Source of the DNA: Stenocarpella maydis
Taxonomy: Eukaryota > Ascomycota > Sordariomycetes > Diaporthales > Diaporthaceae
Assembly: GCA_002270565.1 (NCBI GenBank)
Contig: NQMI01000004.1
Span: 558,001 to 622,000 of the forward strand
DNA: 64,000 nt
Direction of reading: 5' to 3'
Positions 47,741 to 59,024 of the stretch are shown one piece after another; the stretch's first letter is position 1; the number at the start of each line of letters is the position of its first letter. Position numbers and translations under genes: made by a program. The notes under the pieces were generated by a model. It searched no databases and was not told where the DNA came from. It saw nothing but the letters and a program-made list of their open reading frames with translations.

Positions 47741-49184
47741 GCGAGGCGGGACATGCTGGGGCTGCCTGCACACGGTGCGTGCCACGCACCGTGTGCAGTT
47801 GTCTTGGGGGCCGACGTAGATATCGCGCCGAGGCGGCATCTGTCGTGTGCCGTTCGTTACCTTCGCTATGTTTTTCTTCTCACTTGCTGCTGCATATACG
47901 AACCCTGGCGTTTCTCAAGTCAAGGGGAACAAAAGCCCCGCCGTGGACGGGGGCGGTTGGTACAAGTCGGCATCGATACTCGTGTCAAATTGGCAATGTG
48001 CATTGAGCATCTTCTAAGGCTACGGACATATCCGTCACTGTCTGATTCATGCAATAAAAGGTCTCTTGATCATGAAGCTCATCACGGGAGTCGACAAACG
48101 CAAAATTGATCGCTTTGGCCTTCAAAACGAAGCCCCCAAATTGTCATTGCAGGCTGCTTCAGCCACGCAGAGTGAGAGGATGCTTCTATCCGAAAATCAA
48201 GTAAAACGCCAGTGCCTTGGTAGGCACGCCCTTTCCACGCTGTGTGCCCTGACCCGAACATAACCCGCCTTCTGCCGGCTGCCTCATGAGGTGGCCTGCC
48301 CCCCACTTCTTTACAAGGAAATAATAACTGCTAATGAGCGTTCAGATTTGGGTATTAACCATTCCCTGGCTGGCCAGCCTCCGCTTCCCGAACTTGTCCC
48401 TCCAGGTCTAATTTCGCGCCCGCAGACAAGTCTTACCCATGCGGGTTAAGGTGAAGATCAATATTGCACCTCGCGTTCTTGTACAGGGTTTTCATCACCT
48501 GTCCTATGTACTCATGTTGTCCCGTTATGTCCTGACATCATCGACGCGAAAGTCGATCGAGTTATTTATCCACGAAGTCCTCCAGTCGTATCCTTTGTGT
48601 AGTAGAGCTCGCCCGTGACAACACCGGCTTTGAGTTAAAGCAGCTTCTTCGGCGGCATTTCTCACAAGTCGTTGGGGAGTACGACTGTTGGCTGTCTTCC
48701 CCGCCTGCCGCCGTGTGGGGCACGCCGACCAAGGCAAAAAGCTCTTTTGGCCCATGAATGTCGCTGCAGACAGCAATCCCTCAGAGTCGCTATTGTGGCC
48801 AATTTAGGGCCTCGAAAGGTAATATTGCGCGATGGTGAGCGGAGATTATGTGTGATGAATATAATAAAAGTGAATAATCGGGTATGCCTGTTTCGCGTTG
48901 GTCTCCGCAAAGGACCTTTCGTTTTCATGGTCAAAGCATCGCGTCTGATGTTAACGAAGGCGCAGAGTCGAACTCGGGAGGTATCGACACGTCCGCTCTG
49001 AACTCGACGTGCAGGTATTCTCGTATCCAAAAGCCGGGAAGCTGTTCTTGCTGGAGACCTTCATTGTCGGCTCAACTTCATTTAGCGCGCTGAGTCAGGG
49101 CAGTGATGGGCTCCTCGCACAACCAATCTTCCGCACATGTTTGTTCTTGTCGAGGCCCGGGATACTCGTCGCTTTGTTGCTCCC
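47741..49184. other. Convergent intergenic region, 1.4 kb
   Basis: This lies between the 3' ends of VMA21 (plus) and the DUF2406 gene (minus). A 12-base inverted repeat (GGTGCGTGCCAC, GCACCGTGTGCA vicinity, 47770-47800) directly after VMA21 could form a hairpin in the 3' UTR. No gene is supported. Confidence 0.45.
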
Positions 49185-50721
49185 CTAGAGACCCTTGCTC
49201 AGGCGCTTGAACCAGCTCTTTCGCTTCTCACCCGTGTCTGGTCTTTGTGGCTCTGCCGTCGGTTTTCTGGGGATAGCGACGTCTTTCCTCGGCACGGATG
49301 GTGGACCTCCACCATTCTGGTACCCGTACTGAGCAGAATTAGGGCTGTTTACGGTAAAAGACGAGGTCTGATACTCCGGGGTCTGGCTGAAGCCGATCCC
49401 ATAATCATTGATGGGTTCCGGCTGGCGCTTTGGCTGCTGGCGCTCAATAGAGCTGTTGTCTGAGCTTGTGGGGTCCGTCTGGTAGCCAGCAGGCTCTGCT
49501 GAGGAGCCAGATCCCGAATCGACCGCTTCGTAGGATCGCTGGTTGTATCCCGCGCCATAGGAGTTCGCACCATTCTGCCTGGTCCGGTAATGTTGGTCAG
49601 GGCCGGGGCCCCGTGGAGGTTGCCGTCTCCGGTCCGGAGGGCCCCATCGATATTGATCCTGGTAACCTTCTCGAGGTGCGCCGCTCTCGGGCCTGAAGGT
49701 CGACTGAGGCCGGCTGTTGCCGTAGTAGCTGTCGTGTTGGTAACGGCCATTACCTGTCGGGACAAGTCAGATGCATATTCCTATTCTGGGATGGGGAGGT
49801 AGGAGAGAGTGAAAGGGAAGCTTACTGCCACCGGCGTAGTAGCTATTCCTCGGGTTGAAGGTCATCACAGACTCGTTGTCTTTGACAGGGAAAATTGTGA
49901 GCAATTGTGCCAGTAAATCGGTGTGCGTGAGAAGAGATGAATGGGGAAACAGTTATATTTGGGGCGCCGGGGGGGGGGTTGGGGTTCCAGGCGGAGCTCT
50001 CGCCACTGCAAGTCTTCCTTATCGGAATCCAATAAGTGGACAATAGCTCTTTTTTTTTTTGGTGCAGCCAATCGACTCTGCCATGGAGTACTGGAGCCAG
50101 AGGAAACGGAATGTAAGTGAGGGAAGTGGGCAGGGACGCGATAGTTACCTCCTGTGTTGATCATTGAGCTCCTATAGTTGCCGTCGATGGCGGCCTCGAA
50201 TGCACGGATAGTATCCAGAGGTCGCTCCTCCCGCCATCGTGTTGGATTGGACAGGTCAGGATCGGCTGGGACGGTTCCAGTCAGCGGTTTATTACACGAC
50301 ATGGCAGGCACGGATGGAGGTGACAAACTAATAATATTTCCAGCGGCGTCCTTGTGTTGGATGCCGCGTAGGCTCTGCAGGCTGTTTGCGGCCTGTGCAG
50401 CGATAGCAGCTGAGGTTTCAAATTGTCAGTATGACTGCGCGACAGGCTGTGGGGTTTTCAGGTGGCTGCAACGCACAAGGCTCCGCCTCGTTCATAGCCA
50501 TGGTGGGATCGGCCTTGCTGTGCAGTCGTTGGCGCTCCTTTTCGGTGTGGCTCTCGACCAGGTGCTCCTTCTTGTCACTCTTGTGCGACTTGTCCGACTG
50601 GAGACTGAAGCCTCTGGATCTGGGGCGCGGTCTTGCTGTGCTGGAGTGGGTTTGGTGCAAGGGTGTCGTCTGTGGGTAGTGGACTTGGTGTTGCTGCTGA
50701 CTAGAGTAGTTGTTGGGCTGT

Positions 50722-50765
<44 letters not shown>

Positions 50766-50810
50766 ACCCGGGGGTGCAGGCAAGGGGTTGGTGTTATACT
50801 GCGACGCCAT
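49185..50810 (-). CDS. DUF2406-family protein with poly-Gln N-terminus
   Basis: There are four exons, 50810-50477, 50409-50149, 49879-49826 and 49753-49185, all phase 1 with canonical sites (CTGAC branch point in the first intron); the product is 405 residues. The N-terminus has a 16-residue Gln tract (16-31). The conserved DUF2406 blocks follow: ADPTMAMNEAEP, SLQSLRGIQHKDAAGN (created by the first splice) and PDLSNPTRWREERPLDTIRA then FEAAIDG. The remaining half is disordered and rich in Tyr, Gly, Arg, Gln and Ser, ending RKSWFKRLSKGL, a basic amphipathic tail that could bind membranes. Proteins with this domain in yeast (YMR295C, YGR273C) sit at the cell periphery or bud without a known biochemical function. 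The block between HKDAAGN and PDLSNPTR is about 25 residues longer than I expect. Confidence 0.85.
50718..50765 (-). repeat. CAG trinucleotide tract encoding poly-Gln
   Basis: Sixteen Gln codons in a row, nearly all CAG with two CAA, lie in exon 1 of the DUF2406 gene; likely length-polymorphic. Confidence 0.95.
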
Positions 50811-51122
50811 GGTGACTGTTGGCAGGGGCCCGGACTGTTTGCTTTGTGATTGTACGTCAATCGATGATGGGAAACTTGGAAGGCCGGGGCTCGTCGCGGG
50901 CGTTCGATGGGTCTGGCAGGGGTTCTGGAGCGGACCCAACTGATACAGGAGCCGCAGATAGGACGAGAATACGATGCGCGTGGATCGACAAGTGTGCTTT
51001 GTCGGTGCTGGCGCGTGTGCACCGGAGTGGGGACGGACTGGGGTGGTTCGAGGAGCCTTGATAAGAGCCAGGGCCGTACAAGTGGAATTGTACAGAGTCG
51101 CGATTGCAGTCGTCGGGGTGAG

Positions 51123-51156
51123 GCGATGCGATGCGATGCGATGCGATGCGATGCGG
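51123..51156. repeat. Pentanucleotide repeat (GCGAT)n
   Basis: Six to seven perfect copies of GCGAT lie about 310 bases upstream of the DUF2406 start codon. Confidence 0.95.
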
Positions 51157-52936
51157 AGCGGAGATTTGAGGACGACGGGTGTAGGAAGGGAGGAGGGTCA
51201 GAGGTAGGTAGGCTAGCCAACTATTGCCAAGAAAGACCAGCGAGGAACGCGACCACTGTAGGAAGTAGTTAGCAGTGGTGCGTGGTGTGTGATCTGTGGT
51301 GTGTGGCGTGGCGGGGCCTGGTCGCGTCTTCCCCCTCCTCCCGCAGCCGGGCGGCTCCCGTTCATCAGTGATGGATGGCTGCTTGGCTGGCTGGGAGAGG
51401 GTTGAAACGGCACAGTGCAATGCAGACTCGCAGGTCTTGTCGCAGGTGGCTGGTTGCAGTGCCGAGAGGTGCAGCAGGTGAAGCAGGTGCTGTCGCCAAC
51501 CACAATGACAGGGAGATGGGGGAAACGCACAGTCGCTCCCAAGCAGGCTTTCAACCTTGTCGCCTTTATTTGCCCTGGCCTGGCCTGGCCTGCCTTGTCT
51601 TGTTATCACCGTATCTCTGCCTGTTGCCCAGGTGTGGTACCGGGGTAGGTTCTATGTATGCAGAAGACAGACGTCTTGGGCCCTGCTCTCTATCTAGCAG
51701 ACGTATCGTGTCGACCGTACCAGGTAGCGTCTGGTGGTAGTGGTGGGCGATATCGATGCAGCAGCGAGGATGACTACGGGCGACAAAGGAGAGATGGGTG
51801 GGTTCCCAGTGGTGGATATGGGGAGACAGATAGTTATACACTAACTAGATCAGCTGGCAAGAGACGGACGCGGGTCATGGACGGGGACCGACGAGGAACG
51901 TCTGGATTCGGTTCCGGGGCAGCCGCAACGTTTTATTTATTATTGTGCCGTAGTAGTCTCGTCGGGCCGTGACATGCTGTGACTGTGGATCCGGGTACAG
52001 CAGTCAGAGAGAGGACAAGAGAAAGGCACAGATGGGGTCCGTCTTGGTTCATGGGAATCATTGGCACGTCTCAATTCGTGTTGACCATTGGCTGTGAGCA
52101 AGGCATCTTGGGACGGCGTGACGCGGCCCCTCCCAGCCGGGAGTCCCAGGGCTGGGCATCTTGACTATGTGCTGCCAGTCGTCACCACTCTCTGGTAGTC
52201 CAAATGTGAGATGGCTAGCCTAGTATACCTAGGTATAGTATATCTAGATCTGTCTCTCCGGTCCCGCGTCTAACAAGCCCATGGCCCAACAACAACAGCT
52301 TTAGTCGTGCCTTGATGGACAATGGAGCAGCGTTTTCGTCCATCCTGCAGCTTTAGCACCGAGTAGGCAGGGTAGACAGGACCGACAGGTCACCGACTTC
52401 TTACCTCGTCCGGCTGTTCCTGGGCTTGGGAGCCGTGGTAGCCTGGTAGCTTGGGCCTGCTTTGACTCTGCGCTAGCCAAGGCAAAGGCGCCAAATACGA
52501 CCAGTCTCCTTTGTCTTTTCCGGGGGCGTGTGGCCGCAGCGGGACCGCAGGAAAACGGCAATCAGACGATTCCAATTGTTATCAGCCTCTTTTCCTGAAC
52601 ACAAGTCGGGCAGATGTCGTGGGTCTGATCGACACGGTCTCCTCCTCCAGGGCCCGGCAACCTTAATGCACATGGATGCGTACAGGCAACGAGGCCGCTC
52701 TGGAACCATCACTTTCGAACTGTGCATTCTCTGGAAATTTCTGGGACCTGCGGGACGGGCGGGACAGGTGGCCCTTGCGGGTGCCGATACAGACCTGACG
52801 TCAAGCCCATGTCGATCCACGTACCACCTCCTCCAGGCCACCGAAATACTTTGCTGCCATGCGCACACCACCTCTGTAGGTCTGTAGGTACTTACAGATT
52901 GGTGCAAAGGACTACCTAGGTACATTACTATACATA

Positions 52937-52992
52937 GCACACAGCACGCAGCACACAGCACGCAGCACACAGCACGCAGCACACAGCACGCA
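52937..52992. repeat. 14-bp tandem repeat GCACACAGCACGCA
   Basis: Four perfect head-to-tail copies plus a 5-base partial, starting 15 bases after a TACCTAGGTA palindrome. No gene surrounds it. Confidence 0.97.
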
Positions 52993-55900
52993 GCACAAGG
53001 CTTGTGGTTCACTCTCGGCAGCGTGCTGCTTGACGTGGGGTCGAGTGCTCACTTTTTCAATCTTGTGTTCGAGACAGACTGCAAAAAGCAGCCTGACGCC
53101 GCCTTGGGATGGGTATTGAGGTTTCGATGGCCCGGAGCTGTCTGAAACTCGGCCTTCATCTGTGGTGGGAGGCCTTGGGGTCGAATCACACGGCGGGGTC
53201 GTGGGGTTTTGACAGGCCGGGATGACTGGGATTGAGCCTGGAAAAGACGTGTGCCCAGGTGGATAAAGAACACACCGACGGGCACACTCACGCGACTTCT
53301 GGAATGCTCTGCAATGTTTCACAGGCCACCGTCGCCATCCATCCCGACTGATCCGTGTCTGTCGGCCATTACCACGTACCTGCAGTGGCGATGCACCCCG
53401 TGCCGAGAGGCCCTCTCCCCCAATCAAACTTGCAAAGGGTCAGGCTTGTGGCTGCATCCAGTTTGCCATTCCGCACATCAGACAATGCAAATCCTCCTCG
53501 TGTTGAGCAACAATGCCACCACACCACAGAAGTGAGCCATGAAATGGCAGCCATAAGTATGGGCCACTAAGTGCCTACTACCGAGGGAGGGTGCGTGGTA
53601 CGGAGTAATCCGCATGTAGTACGCATCTCACCCGAGTCGAGACACGACAGCAGCCTCTACGCAGGTCAAGGCAGGCAATACGAGCACCAAGACAAGTCGT
53701 CCATGGCGTCTCGTCCACTCGGGCTGCTCGTGGGCAATTGGCGCCAACGCTAGGCATGCACCACCTGCATGAGGCGACAGGCCCTCCCTCTTCTCCTTTT
53801 GCCTCATCCGGCCAGTCCTATCAGGGTTGTTCAGGTCGGTATGTGCTCGAGGAACAATCCGTACTGTCATGATAATTCGCCAGGGAGCTAAATGCTGAGA
53901 CGACCGTACTGGACATCCCACCCCCCGGCATTAACCGGTTATTACGGCCCCTCGAAACCACAACATGGCGCTGTCTCATCTCGAGCGTCGACCCGACCCC
54001 CCCTTCGTACTACATGCACTACAGAATGCCCGTTGTCAAGCTCCAACAAGAAATTCCCAATTGCCTTGCGGTCCGCGGACTCGGACCACGAGAGCTAGCC
54101 CCTGTACGCTGCGCCCCAAAGCCCTGCGTAACCCGCGCCGCGCCGCATCAGGGCCAAGGAGGGCCGATTAATCATGATGGCACCGCTCCTTGTCTATTGC
54201 GTCGTCGACGTCCTGTTGTACCAGGGTTTTGTCTTTTTCTGTCCGGGGAAAGTCCCAGTGCTACTGTACCTCGCCTATTCTTAGCCGGCCGCCGCCCATC
54301 GGACGGGTCCTGAGGGCAGCAAGCACCAGGAGTGAGAGACGACTCCGAAACACATTGTTTCGTGCACAAGGTCAGCCCGTCCGATATGCCACGCTAGAAT
54401 CGAAAGCCTTGATCGATGAGAAAAAGACCTCCCGCCCGCGCTGCATGCAGGCTTCCGTCTTTAGTTCTCTTGACACGCCACCACCCCGGACCCAAAGCAC
54501 ACAACCTCGTTCCGCCGCTCCAACGGAAGCGGGTCTGCAGAGCGGGAGAACATTAGCAATTGCATGGCGGTTGTCTCCACTGGGCTGAAGGCCCACCAGG
54601 CGTTTGGTCCGAGTGCCTGGATGATCGGCAGCCGTCCCTGGCAACAGGGCAAGGGGGGGGGGGTTGGCCCTGACGTGATGTCCCCTGGCACCCACTGGCA
54701 CCAAGGCCCGGCCAAGGCGACTTACACAGTGTTGTGCGGGCATCCTCGCCGGCCAGGCCACGTCCACTGCCGAGGCTGCCACGATGCCGACGGGGCCTTG
54801 CCAATGCCCGAGGACTCAATCAGCAGTAGCCAGCGCATGAACTCACGCTGCGATCAAGAGTCTGGGCTGAGGCTGATGAAGCACAGTCCAGTGCGTAGTT
54901 GTGGGGGGTCAGTATCACAATCACTCCAACTCTTGTCTCTATGTCATTACGATGTTCGGGTTTGATATGCCTACTATTTGCGGGCAGCCCGAACCGCACT
55001 GTGCCAGACGAGCCCAGCCCAGCAGCTGCGAACTACTCTCATTGAGTGCGAAGGTACGAGGTAAATACAGTAGCATTGCATGATGCAGAGAAGATCGCCA
55101 AGTGTGAAGCTCATCTCATGTTTCCTGGCTCGGCGCCCGACGGCTCGTTTTGTTTTGCTCACCTGAGGCCGTGCTGCGTTTAGGTTTCGAGAGGCCAGCC
55201 CAGGTCAGGCTGTCAGGGCACACACCTCTCAATGAGCCAGTCTCAAGGGCCTCCAGAACTCACAGCCAGGGCCACAAGCATCTCTGATGCTTTTCCCGCT
55301 GACTACGGATAATTTGCAAATAACTCAATCCCAAATGAATTGCAGGGTACTTGCCGCCCCTTTTCTTGAGTCCTCGGCGGCCGGCAATGGCTGGCTTTTG
55401 TAGCAGTGCTCATCCCTGATGTCACTTATTCCAAGGCCGCTTACATGGATCTCTGAGACTCGAGGCTCATCGCCTCTCGGAACTGCCATACTCGTCTATT
55501 CCCAAATACCGAGGTTGCTCCCAACAGAACTGGGAACAACCTCTCAACCCAACGAGATTCCACCAGATCGATGGTGGCTCTCATGGGTCGTCAGAAGACT
55601 AACTACATTTCTCGAGACCACTGACCTATAGCCATCGCAGGAACATCAAAACATGTTGTCTACTTGGAGTAGGTAAAATGACAACCACAATTTACGGTTC
55701 ACTCCGTTATGTGGGACCGCCAGACTGTATTCTTGGACACTGCTCATCCTCAGGATAAATCACTTCATCCTTGCTACTCGTTAACAGTCAAATCTAATGC
55801 CACAGATCTGCAAGTTATGCCTTGCTTGACGTCTATTATGAGAGATTTGCCACTACGGAGTATACAGTTATTGCTGCCGGCGCCCTCTTGGATTATGGTA

Positions 55901-58190
55901 TCCATAGAGTAATTAATCCATGGTCATACGGTTACTCGCAGTACACCAGCGAAAGACTATTGATACCTAGGCCAACGACATGCAAAAGGGCCGATCTCAT
56001 CTTTTCAGCTCGTACTTTCCAGCAGTGGGCTGCAGAAAATAATGACTTGCAATTATCTCGTTCTCCTTCCGTCAAAATCAACTCCGCAGCGTAAGCTAGC
56101 TATGTAATGCCCCTTCTGAGCTGGCCAGCCGCAAGTTCCCACATGTTCTGCCGGCTAGGCTGTCTGTCTGTCAACGGAAGGTGTTTAACTGATCACTTAG
56201 TCGTCTGATCGTCCACCCTGAAAATTAGCCACATGCTGATGACGACCTCAAGAGGTCAAAGTTGAACTAATGTCTTTGTTCAGCCATCAATTGTTCGAGG
56301 GCGAGGTCCCCGTGGGGAAGGTCAGGGTAATAGACCTGAGAAATGATAGCTGGCGTGTGTCCACACACACACAAACACACACACGCATATCCTGAGGTTC
56401 ATTTTCAATGCTCTGTGTGCTGCTAAGACATGACGTATGTTTGAAATAGTTATTCTCGAAAGGCATGAGCTTTTCAGAAGACCCATCACTATTGCTCTGT
56501 AAAGTTCCTGTTGGCAAAAATATGGCTCATCTGCTTCACTAATCATTCTACCCAAATCCACTGCACTCGCTACTTCAGGAGACTTACTCAATCACGCGAC
56601 TGAGAAAGCTGCTCCAGGTATAAAGGCGCAGTGACTCAGGTTAGACAGTGCGAGCAGTAGAAAAGGGGGAGCAAAACACATGAGAAACCGGAGAGAACAA
56701 AGTACCGGCGATCGACAGAGGCAGGATTTGGGCTCGGGAAGCGATTTACCACACGACCCCACAGATACCGGGGCTGGGGAGGAGGGGGATCTACAGTGAG
56801 CAAGATGCCAGCCTTGGACAGGTTTGAGTGAACTGGCGGTGAAGACGGCGAGGGGCATGTTTGCGAGTAGAGCGCGGTGTGTCTGGAAGGAATGACAATA
56901 TTAAACTATGATCATGCCCACCAGTGGTTGGTTGTGGTCCTATCCTACCTAGGACCAATGACTCGAGTTTGGCTCAGGTTTAAAAGAATGCGTTTCCAAA
57001 CGGATATATCTCCTGGCTGTTCCAGTGGCCCGTCGCGTTTCTGCTGTGGTAAGGTCACCAAGGTAGGCTGTGTATTGGTCAATGGGGATGTGACTCGGTG
57101 ATTAGTTCGTCTACCGAAGAAGCTGCGTGACTACAGGACCGTCCGGCTGCGGGAGCACACGCCTCTATCGAATAGACCATTTGGAAGTACTGTCCTGTCA
57201 CGGTGGACGCGAGAGACCAGGAGTCGAAAACGTCATGGGTGGTCTTGTATCTGATGACACACTTGTATAGCGCTATGTAGCAGAGGCATGCCCGTTGAGA
57301 GAGCACACATGGCACGAAGAAAGCGAGTCCGGGCCGATGACACACATTCAGGACGTGTAACGCGCTGTGACGCCCGATATACAACAGCGAAGCCTTGGAG
57401 CCCAACGCCCAAGACAACCGGTGCCCTCAACTGCTTCAGGTTGTGACCCGACACCGCCGGTCACTACACGTACGCATGTTACGCTTGAACAGGTAGTCTA
57501 CCACTCAGGGTCCGTTTGATATCAGCAGCCTCCGTCACTATGCGAATCATCCTGGTAAGTGATGGGAGATCACTTGGGGCAGCTCCCGACGACCGATCAA
57601 GGCAACTAGACGAGTTTCTCACACCAGCCTTGGACCGCTCTACTATCAAGTATGGGCACACTTTCAGGATGAGGCTCGGTTGAAGCAGGAACCCGTGACA
57701 GTAAAGGTGCGTACAATCTCCAGCCCCAGCCTTCAAAGCTTCCAAGGTTCATGTGGAACGGTTGTGCCTGATACCCGCTGCCACGCGCGGAGCGGTGGGT
57801 TCGGATAAGATTGGGCTTCATACACGCCAACCGTCAAGTCCAGAACACTCAGCCGGCCACACTAACCTCGTTGATTTCGGGTATCGAAGCGGAGTCAGTT
57901 GTTTGGTTTCAGTTGCTGAAAAGAGCCCACTGGGCATGTAGCATTCCTCTGCTTTGCCACCAGTCCCCTTCCTATGTCCTATGCCATTTTTATCGTCCTC
58001 ACGGAAGCCTTTCTTGTGTCGGACCAAGCACTCGAAACACCGCGAATCCTGATCCCACTTGTGTGTCGTGGTCGGTAATCCATCAATCGATTCTTGAATG
58101 CTAGAGAGCAGGGATTAAATCAACCCTGCCAGACCGTGATGCAGCCAATCGAAACCATTTCCGCTCAAACTCCGTCCGTTAAACCGTCCC

Positions 58191-59024
58191 TTATATCGCA
58201 GAAGGGTAGAGCATGATGCGAACCGAAGCACCGAAAGATCGGGAGGGCAAGGGGTGGGTGAACTTGGCGCGAACGACACCAGAGTTGCCTGTTTCCTAAA
58301 GTCAGCCTGCGCGTCCGGGACCGCAAGATATATCGTGCTCCCGGGGGGTGATATGTACCGTGAGGGCGGGTGACCTTGCCCCAGATGACGCGGAGCTTGG
58401 ATCCGCGAACCTCCTTCTGGGCCTTGTAGACGTAGGCGACCTTCTTGCCGAGGTAGAAGCTGTGTCATACGTCAGCTCCGGCTTGCGAGTGGATGCTCGC
58501 CTTGGAAGACATACTTGGCAGCGTTGGTGTCGTCAACACCCTCGATCTTGATCAGGCTGGTCTTGGGGTGCGTCGTGTGGCGGTTACGCTGGTAGGAAAG
58601 GTGACGACCCCTATGGTTTCGTCACTGTCAGTCTCGATGTCCCCGATCACAAGCTGAACCGTTGCCTGCCCCTGGCGCATCGTCGTCGTGCTCGGGTAGA
58701 TCCGTCGCCTCGTGGTATCGTCGTCCTCGAAGTCCCATGCTCCCCGGATCATGATTGTTTTCGATTCCATTCCGAGCCCCACATTTTGTGTTTCGTTGAA
58801 GACCGAAGAGAGAGGGGGATAGCAAACAATCGCGCGTCGATGCAACTTACTTCACGTAAACTGAAGTCGCACCACGTCAGCTGCTGGAAGAATTGATAGA
58901 GCAATCGCGAGACGGCAGTCTTGTCTAGGCGCATCGATCGGCCGGGCGACGGCTGCGATGTGCCGGGGCGACGAAGGGGGTTGCGGGAAAACTACTCACG
59001 TCTGTGACCAGCTTCTGAAGGCAT
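58191..59024 (-). CDS. rpl33: Large-subunit ribosomal protein eL33 (L35Ae family)
   Basis: There are five exons: 59024-59000, 58860-58851 (only 10 nt), 58610-58515, 58459-58359 and 58288-58191; the product is 109 residues, the normal length. It is a structural protein of the cytosolic 60S subunit. The sequence is unmistakable: [80 protein letters not shown] and the terminus [15 protein letters not shown]. All four introns have GT-AG ends and interrupt the frame with compatible phases. The 10-nt second exon is needed to supply Leu-Tyr-Val-Lys; skipping it would shift the frame. Multiple early introns are usual for fungal ribosomal protein genes and often serve expression control. Confidence 0.93.

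Larger units (their letters stand above)
50811..58190. other. Gene-free 7.4 kb block
   Basis: This is the upstream region of the DUF2406 gene and then a long stretch to the 3' end of the eL33 gene. It contains a GCGAT repeat (51123-51156), a 14-bp tandem repeat (52937-52992), two TACCTAGGTA palindromes (52226, 52913), two TACGGAGTA motifs (53599, 55854) and a CA-run near 56365. Open frames are short and overlap on both strands; the most protein-like is 55822-56094 (plus, 90 codons, no homology recognised). No gene is supported. Confidence 0.45.

Noticed and set aside
52937..52992. CRISPR-like array
   Set aside because: Units are 14 bp, contiguous and without spacers, in a eukaryotic genome.
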